64,000 bases of DNA from Tractidigestivibacter scatoligenes. Lineage in GTDB: Bacteria > Actinomycetota > Coriobacteriia > Coriobacteriales > Atopobiaceae. This document shows, one piece after another, positions 43,176 to 51,850 of this stretch; position 1 is the stretch's first letter, and each line of letters opens with the position of its first letter. The stretch is taken from assembly GCF_001494635.1 (NCBI RefSeq), contig NZ_LOJF01000001.1, positions 806,001 to 870,000 of the forward strand, written 5' to 3'. The translations under genes and the position numbers were made by a program. Below the pieces are notes generated by a model. It ran no database searches, was not told the DNA's origin, and saw only the letters and a program-made list of their open reading frames with translations.

Positions 43176-43826
43176 TTACGCCAGGATCTTGGCCTCAAGC
43201 TGGGCGGGCGTGTCCACAATGGTGGTCGCACCGTGCTCCACGAGCCACTCCCTGTCGCGGAAGCCCCACGAGCAGGATAGGCACGGGCAGCCGCAGTTCT
43301 TGGCCGTCTCGATGTCGACCTCGGAGTCGCCCACGTAGACCATGCCGTCCGCGCTTCTCCCCAGATCGCGCAGGATCACGTCGATCATGTCGCGGTTGGG
43401 CTTGCGCCTGATCCCCGCGCGCTCGCCCATCACGTAGTCGAACTTGCCGGGGTAGAAGTGGTCGATGATGCCCTGCACGGCAAAGTCCGCCTTGTTGGAG
43501 ACTACGGCGCAGGCCACGCCTGCAGCGCGAAGGTCGTCGATGACCTCGGCCATGCCAGTGTAGGGACGCGTGGTATCGAGCTTGTGCGCGTCGTAGTAGG
43601 TCTTGAACTCGTCAAAGACCTGGTCGGTGAGGTGGGAGGGCGTCCCCTCGGGCACCGAGAGGTCGATGAGGCGCCGAATGCCGTTGCCGGTGAAGAGACG
43701 CACCTCGGCGAGGCTGCGTTTTGGCAGGTCGTACGCGACGAGCGAGTGGTTGACGGCGTTGTAGAGGTCGTCCAGGGTATTGAGCAGCGTCCCGTCAAGG
43801 TCGAATATCGCGGTCTGATAAGACAT
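43176..43826 (-). CDS. HAD-family phosphatase (phosphoglycolate phosphatase-like)
   Basis: The 216-residue protein has all four HAD motifs: nucleophile FDLDGTLLNT (Asp9), VVSNK, the Lys in RRKPNRD, and VGDSEVDIETAKNCG. The cap (about 17-85) is of the phosphoglycolate-phosphatase/beta-phosphoglucomutase type. It removes phosphate from a small metabolite in the cytosol. It is convergent with the glycosyltransferase operon, 42 bp away; no clear terminator is visible in that gap. Confidence 0.88.
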   Translation of the reverse strand: MSYQTAIFDLDGTLLNTLDDLYNAVNHSLVAYDLPKRSLAEVRLFTGNGIRRLIDLSVPEGTPSHLTDQVFDEFKTYYDAHKLDTTRPYTGMAEVIDDLRAAGVACAVVSNKADFAVQGIIDHFYPGKFDYVMGERAGIRRKPNRDMIDVILRDLGRSADGMVYVGDSEVDIETAKNCGCPCLSCSWGFRDREWLVEHGATTIVDTPAQLEAKILA

Positions 43827-44035
43827 CCCACATCACTCCCACTGCGTCCGCTGACAGAGCCATTGCCCGTGTGGGCATGTGTGACGGGCGCGCTTGCGTA
43901 TCATGGTCGTTGGCTAGCCAAACGAGCGTACACGCAAATGCGCGCGCACGTCTCGCCTTGGCTGCAACGTCACGCAAACCCCAGCCGCGCCGTCCTGCTG
44001 CGCGCGGCTCGAGCCAGGCATGGCGCCAAGGAGTG

Positions 44036-45418
44036 ATGGACGTGTCCGAGAAGCCCACGCAGGACGAGGCCCGCACGGCCCCAGATGAAGCAGAGGAGAC
44101 CCCGCAACTGGCCGTGGCTCCGCTGCCGGTATACCGTCGTCCCTCTCGCCAGACCAGCTATGACTACGTCGATCGCTCCACCGGCAGCAGCGACAAGAAC
44201 CACGGCCTGCGGCTTACGCTGTTTGTCCTTGCGGCCATCGCGATTGTCTGCGGCTTTGCTTACGGTGCCTGGATCGTGAGGACGCCGGTGTGGAGTGAGG
44301 GCCCCTCTGGCTCTGAAGAGCCCGCTGTTGCAGAGCCGGCTACGGATGACGCCGGTGCCGGGGCAGCCACGGCCGCTACACCCACGACCATCGACATCTG
44401 CATGGTAGGCGACGTCCTTCTTCACCCGTCGGTCTACAACTCCGGACGCATGGCGGACGGCTCGTATGACTTCTCGCACCTCTTTGCCAACGTGAGCGAC
44501 GAAGTTGCCGCCTGTGACCTTGCCATTGTCGACCAGGAGACCATCCTGGGAGGCACCGCGCTGGGGCTTTCTGGCTACCCCGTCTTCAACGGGCCGCAGG
44601 AGGTTGGCGATGCCGAGGTTGCCGCGGGCTTTGACGTGGTGCTGCGCGCCACAAACCACACCATGGACAGGGGCTATGACGGCATCCACTCCGAGCTGGA
44701 GTTCTGGCGCACGGCTCATCCCGAGGTGGCGGTGATTGGGTGCACGGACCCGCTGGCGGATGAGCCTGCGGCCTCAAACGACATTTACGTGTACGAGAAG
44801 GACGGCTTTCGCGTGGCGGTTCTCAATTACACCTATGGCCTTAACGGCTACGAGGACCCCAAAGGTGCCGTTGCCCTGTTGGACGAGACCCGCGTGCGCG
44901 AGGACTGCCGGCGTGCCCGCGAGGAGGCGGACATGGTGGTTGTGTGTCCGCACTGGGGCACCGAGAACGTCACCGGGCCAGACGGCGAGCAGGAGCGCTG
45001 GGCGAGCATATTCCTCGAGTGCGGCGTCGATGTGGTCTTGGGCAACCACCCGCACGTGATGGGGCCTGTCGAGACCATGACCGGCACAGACGGCCACACC
45101 ATGGTCTGCTACTGGTCGGTGGGCAACTTTGTGAGCGGCATGGACGCACCGCAGAACATGATTGGTGGCATGGCTCGTGTGACGTTGGAGCGAGATGCCA
45201 CGGGCGCGTGCCGCGTGGCGTCCTATGCCATGAAGCCGCTGGTCACGCACATCGACCCTGCCAACGAGACTACCTACTTCCTGGCGGACTACACAGACAA
45301 GCTTGCTGCCACAAGCAAGTTTCCCTCGGTGACGTCCGAGTGGGCGCAGGAGCTCTGCGCGGACGTCTTGGGCAGTGCGTACAACCGCGAGAAGAGCGAG
45401 CTTCTCGTCACGCTGTAG
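44036..45418 (+). CDS. CapA-family membrane-anchored protein
   Basis: The protein has a cytoplasmic tail, one membrane segment (LRLTLFVLAAIAIVCGFAYG) and a large external CapA/PGA-cap domain with ICMVGDVLLHPSV, NHTMDRGYDG, VVVCPHWGTENV and VVLGNHPHVMGPVE. These match the metallophosphoesterase-like fold of capsule proteins. In Bacillus, CapA takes part in poly-gamma-glutamate export; in other bacteria the role is unclear. The start may be ATG 44036 or GTG 44042: AAGGAG (44028-44033) is better spaced for the latter. Length is about 460 residues. Confidence 0.88.
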   Translation: MDVSEKPTQDEARTAPDEAEETPQLAVAPLPVYRRPSRQTSYDYVDRSTGSSDKNHGLRLTLFVLAAIAIVCGFAYGAWIVRTPVWSEGPSGSEEPAVAEPATDDAGAGAATAATPTTIDICMVGDVLLHPSVYNSGRMADGSYDFSHLFANVSDEVAACDLAIVDQETILGGTALGLSGYPVFNGPQEVGDAEVAAGFDVVLRATNHTMDRGYDGIHSELEFWRTAHPEVAVIGCTDPLADEPAASNDIYVYEKDGFRVAVLNYTYGLNGYEDPKGAVALLDETRVREDCRRAREEADMVVVCPHWGTENVTGPDGEQERWASIFLECGVDVVLGNHPHVMGPVETMTGTDGHTMVCYWSVGNFVSGMDAPQNMIGGMARVTLERDATGACRVASYAMKPLVTHIDPANETTYFLADYTDKLAATSKFPSVTSEWAQELCADVLGSAYNREKSELLVTL

Positions 45419-45430
45419 GGTGGCGCCAGG

Positions 45431-45462
45431 TGCCGCCACGCCGCCGTGCCGCCACGCCGCCG
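45431..45462. repeat. two exact 16-bp tandem repeats
   Basis: TGCCGCCACGCCGCCG occurs twice without a gap just after the CapA gene. It is followed by a small hairpin CCCGC-GAT-GCGGG (45469-45481) with tail CTTTCCGTT, which may be the terminator of the CapA gene. Confidence 0.8.
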
Positions 45463-45641
45463 ATACGCCCCGCGATGCGGGCTTTCCGTTAATGTGCGGT
45501 TGCTGTTGCATATGTTGGTCAGTGGCCGCGCGCGTTTGGTTTACTATGGCCAATTGCGCGTGCCGCCGCGGTCTACGTCGGCGCGCCGTCATCTGTTGGT
45601 CCGTCCGCACGGCACGGGGCGGAAGAGACGAGAGGAACCAC

Positions 45642-47408
45642 ATGTCCTATAGCATGCATACGCACACCTGCGGCGAGCTGCGCGAGTCGAACATCGGCGA
45701 GGAGGTCACGCTCACCGGCTGGGTCTGGCACCGCCGCGACCACGGTGGCCTGATCTTTGTCGACCTTCGCGACCGTGCCGGCGTGACCCAGCTCGAGTTT
45801 GACCCCGAGGTCTGCGACGAGGCCACGTTCCACGAGGCAGAGACCATCCGCTCCGAGTGGCCCATCATGGTGAGCGGCACCGTGCGCGAGCGCCCTGAGG
45901 GCCAGAACAACGACAAGCTGGCCACGGGTGCCATCGAGGTCTACGTGACCAAGATCGTGGTGCTCAACACTTCCAAGACGCCCCCGTTCCAGATTGAGGA
46001 CCACGTCGACACCGCCGAGGACGTGCGCCTGCGCTACCGCTACCTCGACCTGCGCCGTCCCAAGATGACGTCCAACCTCAAGCTGCGCAGCGACTTCACC
46101 TTTGCCCTGCGCGAGGCCTTCCACGGCTCTGACTTCATGGAGGTCGAGACCCCCTCGCTCTTCAAGTCCACGCCCGAGGGTGCCCGCGACTTCCTGGTTC
46201 CCAGCCGCATGCAGCCGGGTCACTTCTATGCGCTGCCGCAGTCCCCGCAGCTCCTGAAGGAGCTCCTCATGGTGGGCGGCGTCGAGCGCTACTACCAGGT
46301 GGCCAAGTGCTTCCGCGACGAGGACCTGCGCAAGGACCGTCAGCCCGAGTTTACCCAGGTGGACGTCGAGATGAGCTTCGTCACGCAGGACGACGTGATG
46401 GGCGCGCTCGAGCACGTGCTGGCCGAGGCCTTTGGCAAGATGGGCGTGAAGCTTGAGTTGCCGCTCCGCCGCATCGAGTACTGGGACGCCATGGACACCT
46501 ACGGCACCGACAAGCCCGATACCCGCTATGGCATGGAGCTCCATGACGTGACGCCGATCTTCTCGGCTTCCAAGTTCAAGCTCTTTGCCACCGCCGCGGC
46601 AACCGAGGGCCAGTTCGTCAAGGCCATCAACGCCAAGGGCGCCGGCAAGTGGCCCCGTGCGCGCATCGACCGCCTGGCCGACGTTGCCGCCGAGTTTGGC
46701 GCCAAGGGCCTGGCCTACATCGCCTTCCGTGAGGACGGCTCGGTGACCAGCCCCATCGTCAAGTTCTTCTCGGACGAGGAGATGGCCGCACTTCGTGCGG
46801 AGATGGACGTCGAGCCTGGCGACCTGGTGATGTTTGCCGTGGAGAGCCGCCTGCACGCCGACGAGATTCTGGGCGGCATGCGCAACCACATGGCCAACGA
46901 GCTTGAGCTGCCGCGCGAGGGCCACGACTTCCTGTGGGTCGTGAACTTCCCGCTGTTCCACTGGGACGAGGACCGCAAGTGCCTGGACTCCGAGCACCAG
47001 CCCTTCACCCAGCCCAACGAGGACCAGATCGACCTTCTCGACACTGATCCTCTGGCCATTGGCTCGCACACCTACGACTTTGTCATGGACGGCTACGAGG
47101 CCGGCGGTGGCGGCATGCGTATCCACAACGCCAAGCTGCAGGAGAAGGTCCTGGAGAAGCTGGGCTTCACGCCCGAGCGCGCACAGGCGCAGTTTGGCTT
47201 CCTCATGAACGCCCTCGAGTTTGGTGCGCCTCCCATGGGCGGCTTTGCGCTGGGCCTGGACCGCGTGTGCATGCTGCTTGCGGGCGCGGACAACATCCGC
47301 GAGGTCATGGCGTTCCCCAAGACGGCGAGCGGCTCCGACCTCATGAGCGCGGCGCCCTCTGAGGTTACGGGCGCGCAGCTCAAGGAGGTCTCGCTGAGGC
47401 TTTTGTAG
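45642..47408 (+). CDS. aspS: aspartate--tRNA ligase
   Basis: The 588-residue class II synthetase has an N-terminal OB anticodon-binding domain (GWVWHRRDHGGLIFVDLRDR), motif 2 (GGVERYYQVAKCFRDEDLRK), the bacterial GAD insertion (about 290-410) and motif 3 (GGFALGLDRVCMLLAG). It charges tRNA-Asp; since GatCAB genes are not seen here, whether it also charges tRNA-Asn cannot be decided. ATG 45642 has GAGAGGAA before it. The preceding 180 bp contain no T-box-like antiterminator that I can identify. Confidence 0.96.
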   Translation: MSYSMHTHTCGELRESNIGEEVTLTGWVWHRRDHGGLIFVDLRDRAGVTQLEFDPEVCDEATFHEAETIRSEWPIMVSGTVRERPEGQNNDKLATGAIEVYVTKIVVLNTSKTPPFQIEDHVDTAEDVRLRYRYLDLRRPKMTSNLKLRSDFTFALREAFHGSDFMEVETPSLFKSTPEGARDFLVPSRMQPGHFYALPQSPQLLKELLMVGGVERYYQVAKCFRDEDLRKDRQPEFTQVDVEMSFVTQDDVMGALEHVLAEAFGKMGVKLELPLRRIEYWDAMDTYGTDKPDTRYGMELHDVTPIFSASKFKLFATAAATEGQFVKAINAKGAGKWPRARIDRLADVAAEFGAKGLAYIAFREDGSVTSPIVKFFSDEEMAALRAEMDVEPGDLVMFAVESRLHADEILGGMRNHMANELELPREGHDFLWVVNFPLFHWDEDRKCLDSEHQPFTQPNEDQIDLLDTDPLAIGSHTYDFVMDGYEAGGGGMRIHNAKLQEKVLEKLGFTPERAQAQFGFLMNALEFGAPPMGGFALGLDRVCMLLAGADNIREVMAFPKTASGSDLMSAAPSEVTGAQLKEVSLRLL

Positions 47409-47477
47409 GGGGAGTGCTTCTCGCGCGTCTCGGATGACGCGTGAAGGTGCAATTTCGCAGCTATTGCCTATGGAGGC

Positions 47478-47510
47478 CGCCCTCCGGCGCCATTTTGGCG
47501 CCGGAGGGCG
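47478..47510. terminator. 14-bp perfect hairpin after aspS
   Basis: CGCCCTCCGGCGCC (47478-47491) and its complement (47497-47510) enclose ATTTT. It lies about 70 bp past the aspS stop, with tail CTTCCC. Probable terminator. Confidence 0.65.
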
Positions 47511-47600
47511 CTTCCCGTGCGGAATCCCGTCGGAAACCCCTGTTGGGGCGCGCACCTTGTCCCGGCGCGGTGGCACCGGGCCCGCCGGAGAGGGTCCGTT

Positions 47601-47693
47601 GGCGCAGATTGACGGTTGGGCTACGGTTTTCGCGGTACCCCTGAGTATCTAGCGGTTCAACGTTTGATAAACCGTAGGTCAGCGATTTGCGCC
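47601..47693. repeat. 93-bp imperfect inverted repeat
   Basis: GGCGCA (47601) pairs with TGCGCC (47688-47693) and CTACGGTTT (47621-47629) with AAACCGTAG (47669-47677), with partial pairing between (ATTG-C against G-CGAT). It resembles in design the 136-156 bp elements elsewhere but its interior differs. The rest of the 47409-47942 gap contains only the hairpin above and the glutaredoxin promoter. Confidence 0.6.
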
Positions 47694-47942
47694 CCGCGTG
47701 GTGATGTATAAGGGATTGAACCAAAACTGCTGCCAACCGGAAGTTTGCTTGCGCGTGGCTCGGCTCCGCGGCGTGGGCGACGCCGACCGGTGCCGAGAGC
47801 GCCGAGCGGTGCCGTCGGGAGAGCCGACCGTGCATAAGCGTGTGGAGATTTGCTTCTCGTCCTATATCATATGGGCTGGACCTGGCCCCCTACGGGTACA
47901 TGCAGGTCAGAGTCACACGAGACCCCCTCTGGAAGGAGAGCC

Positions 47943-48260
47943 ATGGCCGAGAAGAACCTCGAGCTTTACATCAAGAACGGCTGCCCCTACTGCCACAAGG
48001 TGCTTGCCTTCATGGATGCCAACGGCATTGAGCTGCCGCTTCACAACATTGACGAGTCCGACGCGGACCGCGAGCGCCTGGTCGAGGTTGGCGGCAAGCG
48101 CCAGGTGCCGTGCCTCTTCATCGACGGCAAGGCCATGTACGAGTCGGACGACATCATCGCTTACCTGGGCAAGGAGTTCTCAGCAACGGCTGCTGGCGAG
48201 AAGGGCGACGCTCCCGTCGCAGGCGCCTCGTGCACCATTGGTGGCGGCTGCTCATTCTAG
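47943..48260 (+). CDS. glutaredoxin-like protein
   Basis: ATG 47943 follows GGAAGGAGAG. The 105-residue protein has ELYIKNGCPYCHKVLAFM (active-site C14 and C17), the cis-Pro in KRQVPCLFIDG and DDIIAYLGKEF. It is a thioredoxin-fold disulfide reductase or scaffold. The C-terminal extension ends CTIGGGCSF, two extra cysteines that could form a disulfide or bind metal. It could serve NrdA or AhpC; no partner is adjacent. Confidence 0.88.
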   Translation: MAEKNLELYIKNGCPYCHKVLAFMDANGIELPLHNIDESDADRERLVEVGGKRQVPCLFIDGKAMYESDDIIAYLGKEFSATAAGEKGDAPVAGASCTIGGGCSF

Positions 48261-48286
48261 TGTTGCGCCACATACGGCTGCGTTTC

Positions 48287-48347
48287 GTCGCCGGAAGGGC
48301 CCAAATGGAGGAAAGTTTATCCAAACGGGTCTCTCCGGCGACTTTTT
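48287..48347 (+). terminator. hairpin with T-run after glutaredoxin
   Basis: GTCGCCGGA (48287-48295) pairs with TCCGGCGAC (48334-48342), with GGG/CGGG-type inner pairing, and TTTTT follows at 48343-48347. Confidence 0.6.
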
Positions 48348-48402
48348 ATCGCCGGAACACGGGTTTTGTTGCAGATTGCATCAAACGCGGCCTTCCGGCG
48401 AT
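48348..48402. repeat. second hairpin unit of the same design
   Basis: ATCGCCGGAA (48348-48357) pairs with TTCCGGCGAT (48393-48402). Its outer arms share CGCCGG with the preceding unit, so the two look like a tandem duplication whose halves can pair in more than one way. Confidence 0.7.
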
Positions 48403-48416
48403 TGCGGCGCTCGGAG

Positions 48417-48445
48417 TGAGACAAAGGGAAACTCCCTTTGTCTCA
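48417..48445. repeat. TGAGACAAAGGG palindrome, copy 5
   Basis: Perfect TGAGACAAAGGGA hairpin. Its right end, read on the minus strand, is the TGA stop of the gene at 48443-48757. Confidence 0.92.
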
Positions 48446-48757
48446 CTCAACCGTGCCGTAGACGTTGCCCCAGCCGTGGGCAGTCACGATGCTGTTGAGC
48501 TGGTCGCACAGCCTCCCGCGCTTGTACTTTCCCGCGGGGAGAAGGTCGACGACCTCCATGAGGTCATCGCACAGGTCGTCGATCTCGGCACGCGTGAGTA
48601 CGTCGATCTTGCTGACCGACCCGGACATGTTGTGGTAGTAGAGCTCGTTCACCAGCTGCTGCAGCTCGCCGTACTCCGGCGCGCGCAGCCCCCCGTGCGT
48701 GACGCTGCGGGCGGTGCGGTGCTCGTGTGTGTCTGTGTTTCTCATCATGAAACCCAT
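48443..48757 (-). CDS. small hypothetical protein, 104 residues
   Basis: The protein is acidic and helical (EYGELQQLVNELYYHNMSG, RAEIDDLCDDLMEVVDLL). Starts at ATG 48757, 48748 or 48745 are possible and none has a good ribosome site. Codon use looks natural. It is divergent from the aminotransferase gene. I do not recognise the family. Confidence 0.55.
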   Translation of the reverse strand: MGFMMRNTDTHEHRTARSVTHGGLRAPEYGELQQLVNELYYHNMSGSVSKIDVLTRAEIDDLCDDLMEVVDLLPAGKYKRGRLCDQLNSIVTAHGWGNVYGTVE

Positions 48758-48908
48758 GGTACCAGCTGCATCACGCCTACAGGGCGTCGCGCTATACTTC
48801 TTTCTCGCCGCTGCGCGCCAACTGCCGCGCGTCGGCAGCCCAGAACGCGTTCTGGGCGCAGCACAACCACAACCGCATCCGTCCATGCAGCCGTCACGAG
48901 GAGGGGCC

Positions 48909-50207
48909 ATGCCCACCGCATATGAGCTCATGTCAGACCAGGAACTCGCACAGGAAATCACGCGCCTCGAGGCCGAGGCCGAGCGTCTCCGCTCGCTGGG
49001 CCTCAAGCTCGACATGGCGCGCGGCAAGCCCAGCCCCGAGCAGACCGCGCTCTCTCACCCCATGCTCGACGTCCTCAACTCTTCCACCGAGATGGACGAC
49101 CAGGGCGTGGCCGTTGACAACTACGGTGCCCCCGACGGCCTGCCCTCCGCGCGCGCCCTTGCCGCGCAGATCCTGGGCGTCGACCCCAAGAACGTGATCG
49201 TGAACGGCTCGTCGAGCCTCAACCTGATGCACGACCTGGTCTGCAACGCCTTCACGCACGGTATCGGCGGCAACAAGCCCTGGAGCCAGCAGGGCAAGGT
49301 CAAGTTCCTCTGCCCCTCGCCCGGCTACGACCGCCACTTCAAGGTCACGGCTCACTACGGCATCGAGAACATCCCCGTTCCCATGCTCGAGGACGGCCCG
49401 GACATGGCCATGGTCAAGCGCCTGGTCGAGAATGACCCCGCGGTCAAGGGCATCTGGTGCGTCCCCAAGTACGCCAACCCCACCGGCGTCACCTACTCTG
49501 ACGACGTTGTCCGCAAGTTCGCTGCGCTCACGCCCGCCGCACCCGACTTCCGCATCTTCTGGGACAACGCCTACGTGGTGCACACCTTCGAGGGCGAGGG
49601 CGACCACCTGCTCAACATCTTCGACGCGCTAGCAGAGGCCGGCAAGTCCGACATGGTCTACGAGTTTGGCTCAACGGCAAAGGTGACGTTCCCCAGCTCG
49701 GGCATCGCGTTTGTCACCGCCAGCTCCGCCGACATGGCCGAGATCCGTGCGGCCTTCTCGGTGATGCGCGTCTCGCCCGAGAAGGTCTCGCAGCTCGCGC
49801 ACGTGCGCTTCCTCAAGGACCTCGATGGCATCAAGGTCCACATGGAGAAGCACGCCCAGATCGTGCGTCCGCGCTTTGAGCTGGTGCAGGAGAAGCTCCA
49901 CGCCGGCCTCGACGGGCTCGACTGCGCCACCTGGAGCAACCCCCACGGCGGCTACTTCGTCTCGTTCGACGGCCCCAAGGGCTCCGCGAAGGCCATCGTC
50001 GGGCTGGCGGCAGACCTTGGCGTGAAGCTCACGCCCGCAGGCGCCACCTGGCCCTACGGTCGCGACCCGGAGGACACCAACATCCGCATTGCGCCCACGT
50101 ACCCCTCGCTCGAGGACCTCGGCGCCGCGCTCGATGTCTTTGTGGTGGCCGTGAAGCTCGTCTCGGCGCGCCTTGCCAAGGCGGAGCGCGAGGGCCAGCA
50201 GGGGTAG
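48909..50207 (+). CDS. aminotransferase class I/II, MocR-like aspartate aminotransferase family
   Basis: ATG 48909 follows GAGGAGGGG. The 432-residue PLP enzyme has LDMARGKPSPEQTALS, VDNYGAPDGLPSARALAAQI, WCVPKYANPTGVTYSDD, FWDNAYVVHTF and the PLP lysine in FGSTAKVTFPSSG. This set belongs to the Ig-type aspartate aminotransferase family (PF12897), which moves an amino group between aspartate and 2-oxoglutarate. It is cytosolic and stands alone. Confidence 0.9.
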   Translation: MPTAYELMSDQELAQEITRLEAEAERLRSLGLKLDMARGKPSPEQTALSHPMLDVLNSSTEMDDQGVAVDNYGAPDGLPSARALAAQILGVDPKNVIVNGSSSLNLMHDLVCNAFTHGIGGNKPWSQQGKVKFLCPSPGYDRHFKVTAHYGIENIPVPMLEDGPDMAMVKRLVENDPAVKGIWCVPKYANPTGVTYSDDVVRKFAALTPAAPDFRIFWDNAYVVHTFEGEGDHLLNIFDALAEAGKSDMVYEFGSTAKVTFPSSGIAFVTASSADMAEIRAAFSVMRVSPEKVSQLAHVRFLKDLDGIKVHMEKHAQIVRPRFELVQEKLHAGLDGLDCATWSNPHGGYFVSFDGPKGSAKAIVGLAADLGVKLTPAGATWPYGRDPEDTNIRIAPTYPSLEDLGAALDVFVVAVKLVSARLAKAEREGQQG

Positions 50208-50520
50208 GATAGCTGGTCCCTCTCGCCACAAGCGGGCGAAAAGCAAGGACATATACAATGCTTGTATGGCAGCGGCCTCCAGAATGTATTTTTCGTTCGG
50301 GAGGCCGATGCCTAGCATGGGACTAGCGTTTGGCCCACACCAACGGATTCGCGGAGTTCTGTAGAATCGGGATGCGCACATATCGCCCGCGAGGGCGGGC
50401 CGGATGTGGCATACATTAAAGAGTCACAAACGGTGGCGCCGCCAGTGGCGCCAGTGCACGAGGCGTGGCCCAGCCCCTGGGCTGGCCAGACGCATAAGGA
50501 CACGGAGGGATCGTTCGGGC
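50208..50520. other. 313-bp intergenic region before the TPR gene
   Basis: Holds GGCCTCC (50273-50279) and GGAGGCC (50298-50304) flanking an AT-rich loop, a possible weak terminator for the aminotransferase, and small hairpins such as CCCGC-GAGGGCGGG near 50390 and CAGCCC-CT-GGGCTG near 50470. GGAGGGATC at 50505 is the ribosome site for the next gene. No gene is evident. Confidence 0.45.
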
Positions 50521-51447
50521 ATGTCGAAGAAGCCAAGCAACAAGGCAACCAAGAAGGGTGCATCGACAGGTGCGTCCTCAGCTAAGGGCAAGGGCTCCAC
50601 GGCCAAGAAGGGCCAGCCCACGTCCTCGAACAACCTCTCCACGCCTGCCAAGGTCGTCATCATCATCTTTGCCGTGCTTATGGTTGTCTCGCTCATGATG
50701 CCCACGCTCTCCACAGCATTCTCCAACAACCAGCAGGCCGAGCAGCAAAGCTCTCAGGACTCCAGCTCGGACAGCAGCTCCAGCGACAGCAGCTCTGACT
50801 CGTCGAGCGACAGCTCCAGCAACTCCAGCTCTGCCACGGGCGTGGCTGCCGTAGACGCCAAGTACCAAGACACCGTCTCAGAGCTTGAGTCCAAGCTCTC
50901 CTCGGACAACACCAACCTCGCGACCCTGCTCAACCTTGGCCGCAACTACATGCGCTGGGGTGCCTCGGTCCTCTCGACGTCATCCTCGGACGATGACACT
51001 ACCCACGGCAACGAGCTGCTCGAGAAAGCCATTGACTACTACCAGCAGTACCTCGACCTCAAGGACTCCGACGCCGTGCGCGTGGACATTGCCCTCTGCA
51101 AGCTCTATGAGGGCGAGAGGAGCGAGGCGCAGTCAGACCTCGAGACGCTCACGCAGAACTCGCCCACCTATGCCCCCGCCTGGGCAAACCTTGGCATGGT
51201 CCAGGAGTACTCCGGCGACAAGGACGCCGCCAAGGCCTCCTACCAGGCCGCCATCGACAACGACCCCAACGACGAGTACGGCGCGAAGTCCTACGCCACC
51301 CAGCGCCTCTCCGCGCTTGAGTCCTCGTCGAGCACCACGTCTACCACGACAAGCACCAGCACCTCCACCACGTCCTCGTCTACTGGCGAGACCGGGGCGA
51401 AGGGCCTTACGGACACGCTGAACAACCTCTCTGGAACCGGACTTTAA
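50521..51447 (+). CDS. membrane-anchored TPR protein with Ser-rich linker
   Basis: The 308-residue protein has a basic cytoplasmic tail (KKPSNKATKKGAS), one membrane segment (VVIIIFAVLMVVSLMMPTL, about 47-65), an acidic Ser-rich linker (SDSSSSDSSSDSSSDSS, about 80-105), TPR-type helices (LLNLGRNYMRWGASVL, YQQYLDLKDSDAVRVDIALC, APAWANLGMVQEYSGDKDAA) and a Ser/Thr tail. Such proteins act as scaffolds at the cell surface. Sixteen bases separate it from the STAS gene, and tatA follows, so a shared operon is likely. Confidence 0.8.
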   Translation: MSKKPSNKATKKGASTGASSAKGKGSTAKKGQPTSSNNLSTPAKVVIIIFAVLMVVSLMMPTLSTAFSNNQQAEQQSSQDSSSDSSSSDSSSDSSSDSSSNSSSATGVAAVDAKYQDTVSELESKLSSDNTNLATLLNLGRNYMRWGASVLSTSSSDDDTTHGNELLEKAIDYYQQYLDLKDSDAVRVDIALCKLYEGERSEAQSDLETLTQNSPTYAPAWANLGMVQEYSGDKDAAKASYQAAIDNDPNDEYGAKSYATQRLSALESSSSTTSTTTSTSTSTTSSSTGETGAKGLTDTLNNLSGTGL

Positions 51448-51462
51448 GGAAGAGGAACCCCT

Positions 51463-51783
51463 ATGAGCATCAACATCTCAACCACATCCACTGAAGGGGG
51501 CTGCCGCGTGGCGGTCTCCGGCGAAGTCGACGTCTCCAATGCCTCCGCGCTTCGCGACGTCCTGGACGAGCAGCTCTCCTCTGGCGAGGGAATGCTCGCA
51601 ATCGACCTGGCCGACGTGCCCTACATCGACTCTACGGGCATCGGCGTCCTGGTTGGCGCGGCGCACCGTGCCAAGGACCTGGGCCGCTCCCTCTCGGTGG
51701 AGCGCCCGCAGAGAAACGTGGCGCGCGTCCTCTCGCTTCTTGGCGTGGGCGCCGACCTTAACGTCACCGGGGCGCAGCAGTAG
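51463..51783 (+). CDS. STAS-domain anti-sigma factor antagonist
   Basis: The 106-residue protein has the SpoIIAA-like STAS fold: CRVAVSGEVDVSNASALRD and LAIDLADVPYIDSTGIGVL, with the phosphorylatable Ser57 in DSTGIG. Such proteins bind anti-sigma kinases and free a sigma factor when unphosphorylated. No anti-sigma or sigma gene is adjacent. AAGGAAGAGGAA precedes the ATG. Confidence 0.88.
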   Translation: MSINISTTSTEGGCRVAVSGEVDVSNASALRDVLDEQLSSGEGMLAIDLADVPYIDSTGIGVLVGAAHRAKDLGRSLSVERPQRNVARVLSLLGVGADLNVTGAQQ

Positions 51784-51850
51784 CGCTTCCAGAAAGCCCG
51801 CACGCTGCGGGAGACTGCAGGAATTCGATCCACGCTGGAGGAAACCGACC

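Noticed and set aside
45465-45641. T-box leader before aspS
   Set aside because: No specifier stem, T-box sequence or terminator/antiterminator pair could be found.
45573-47576. 667-codon open frame antisense to aspS
   Set aside because: Shadow of aspS; no family motifs and low-complexity His/Val/Leu content.
50755-50840. Short tandem DNA repeat in the TPR gene
   Set aside because: It is the Asp/Ser-rich coding linker, in frame, not a separate element.
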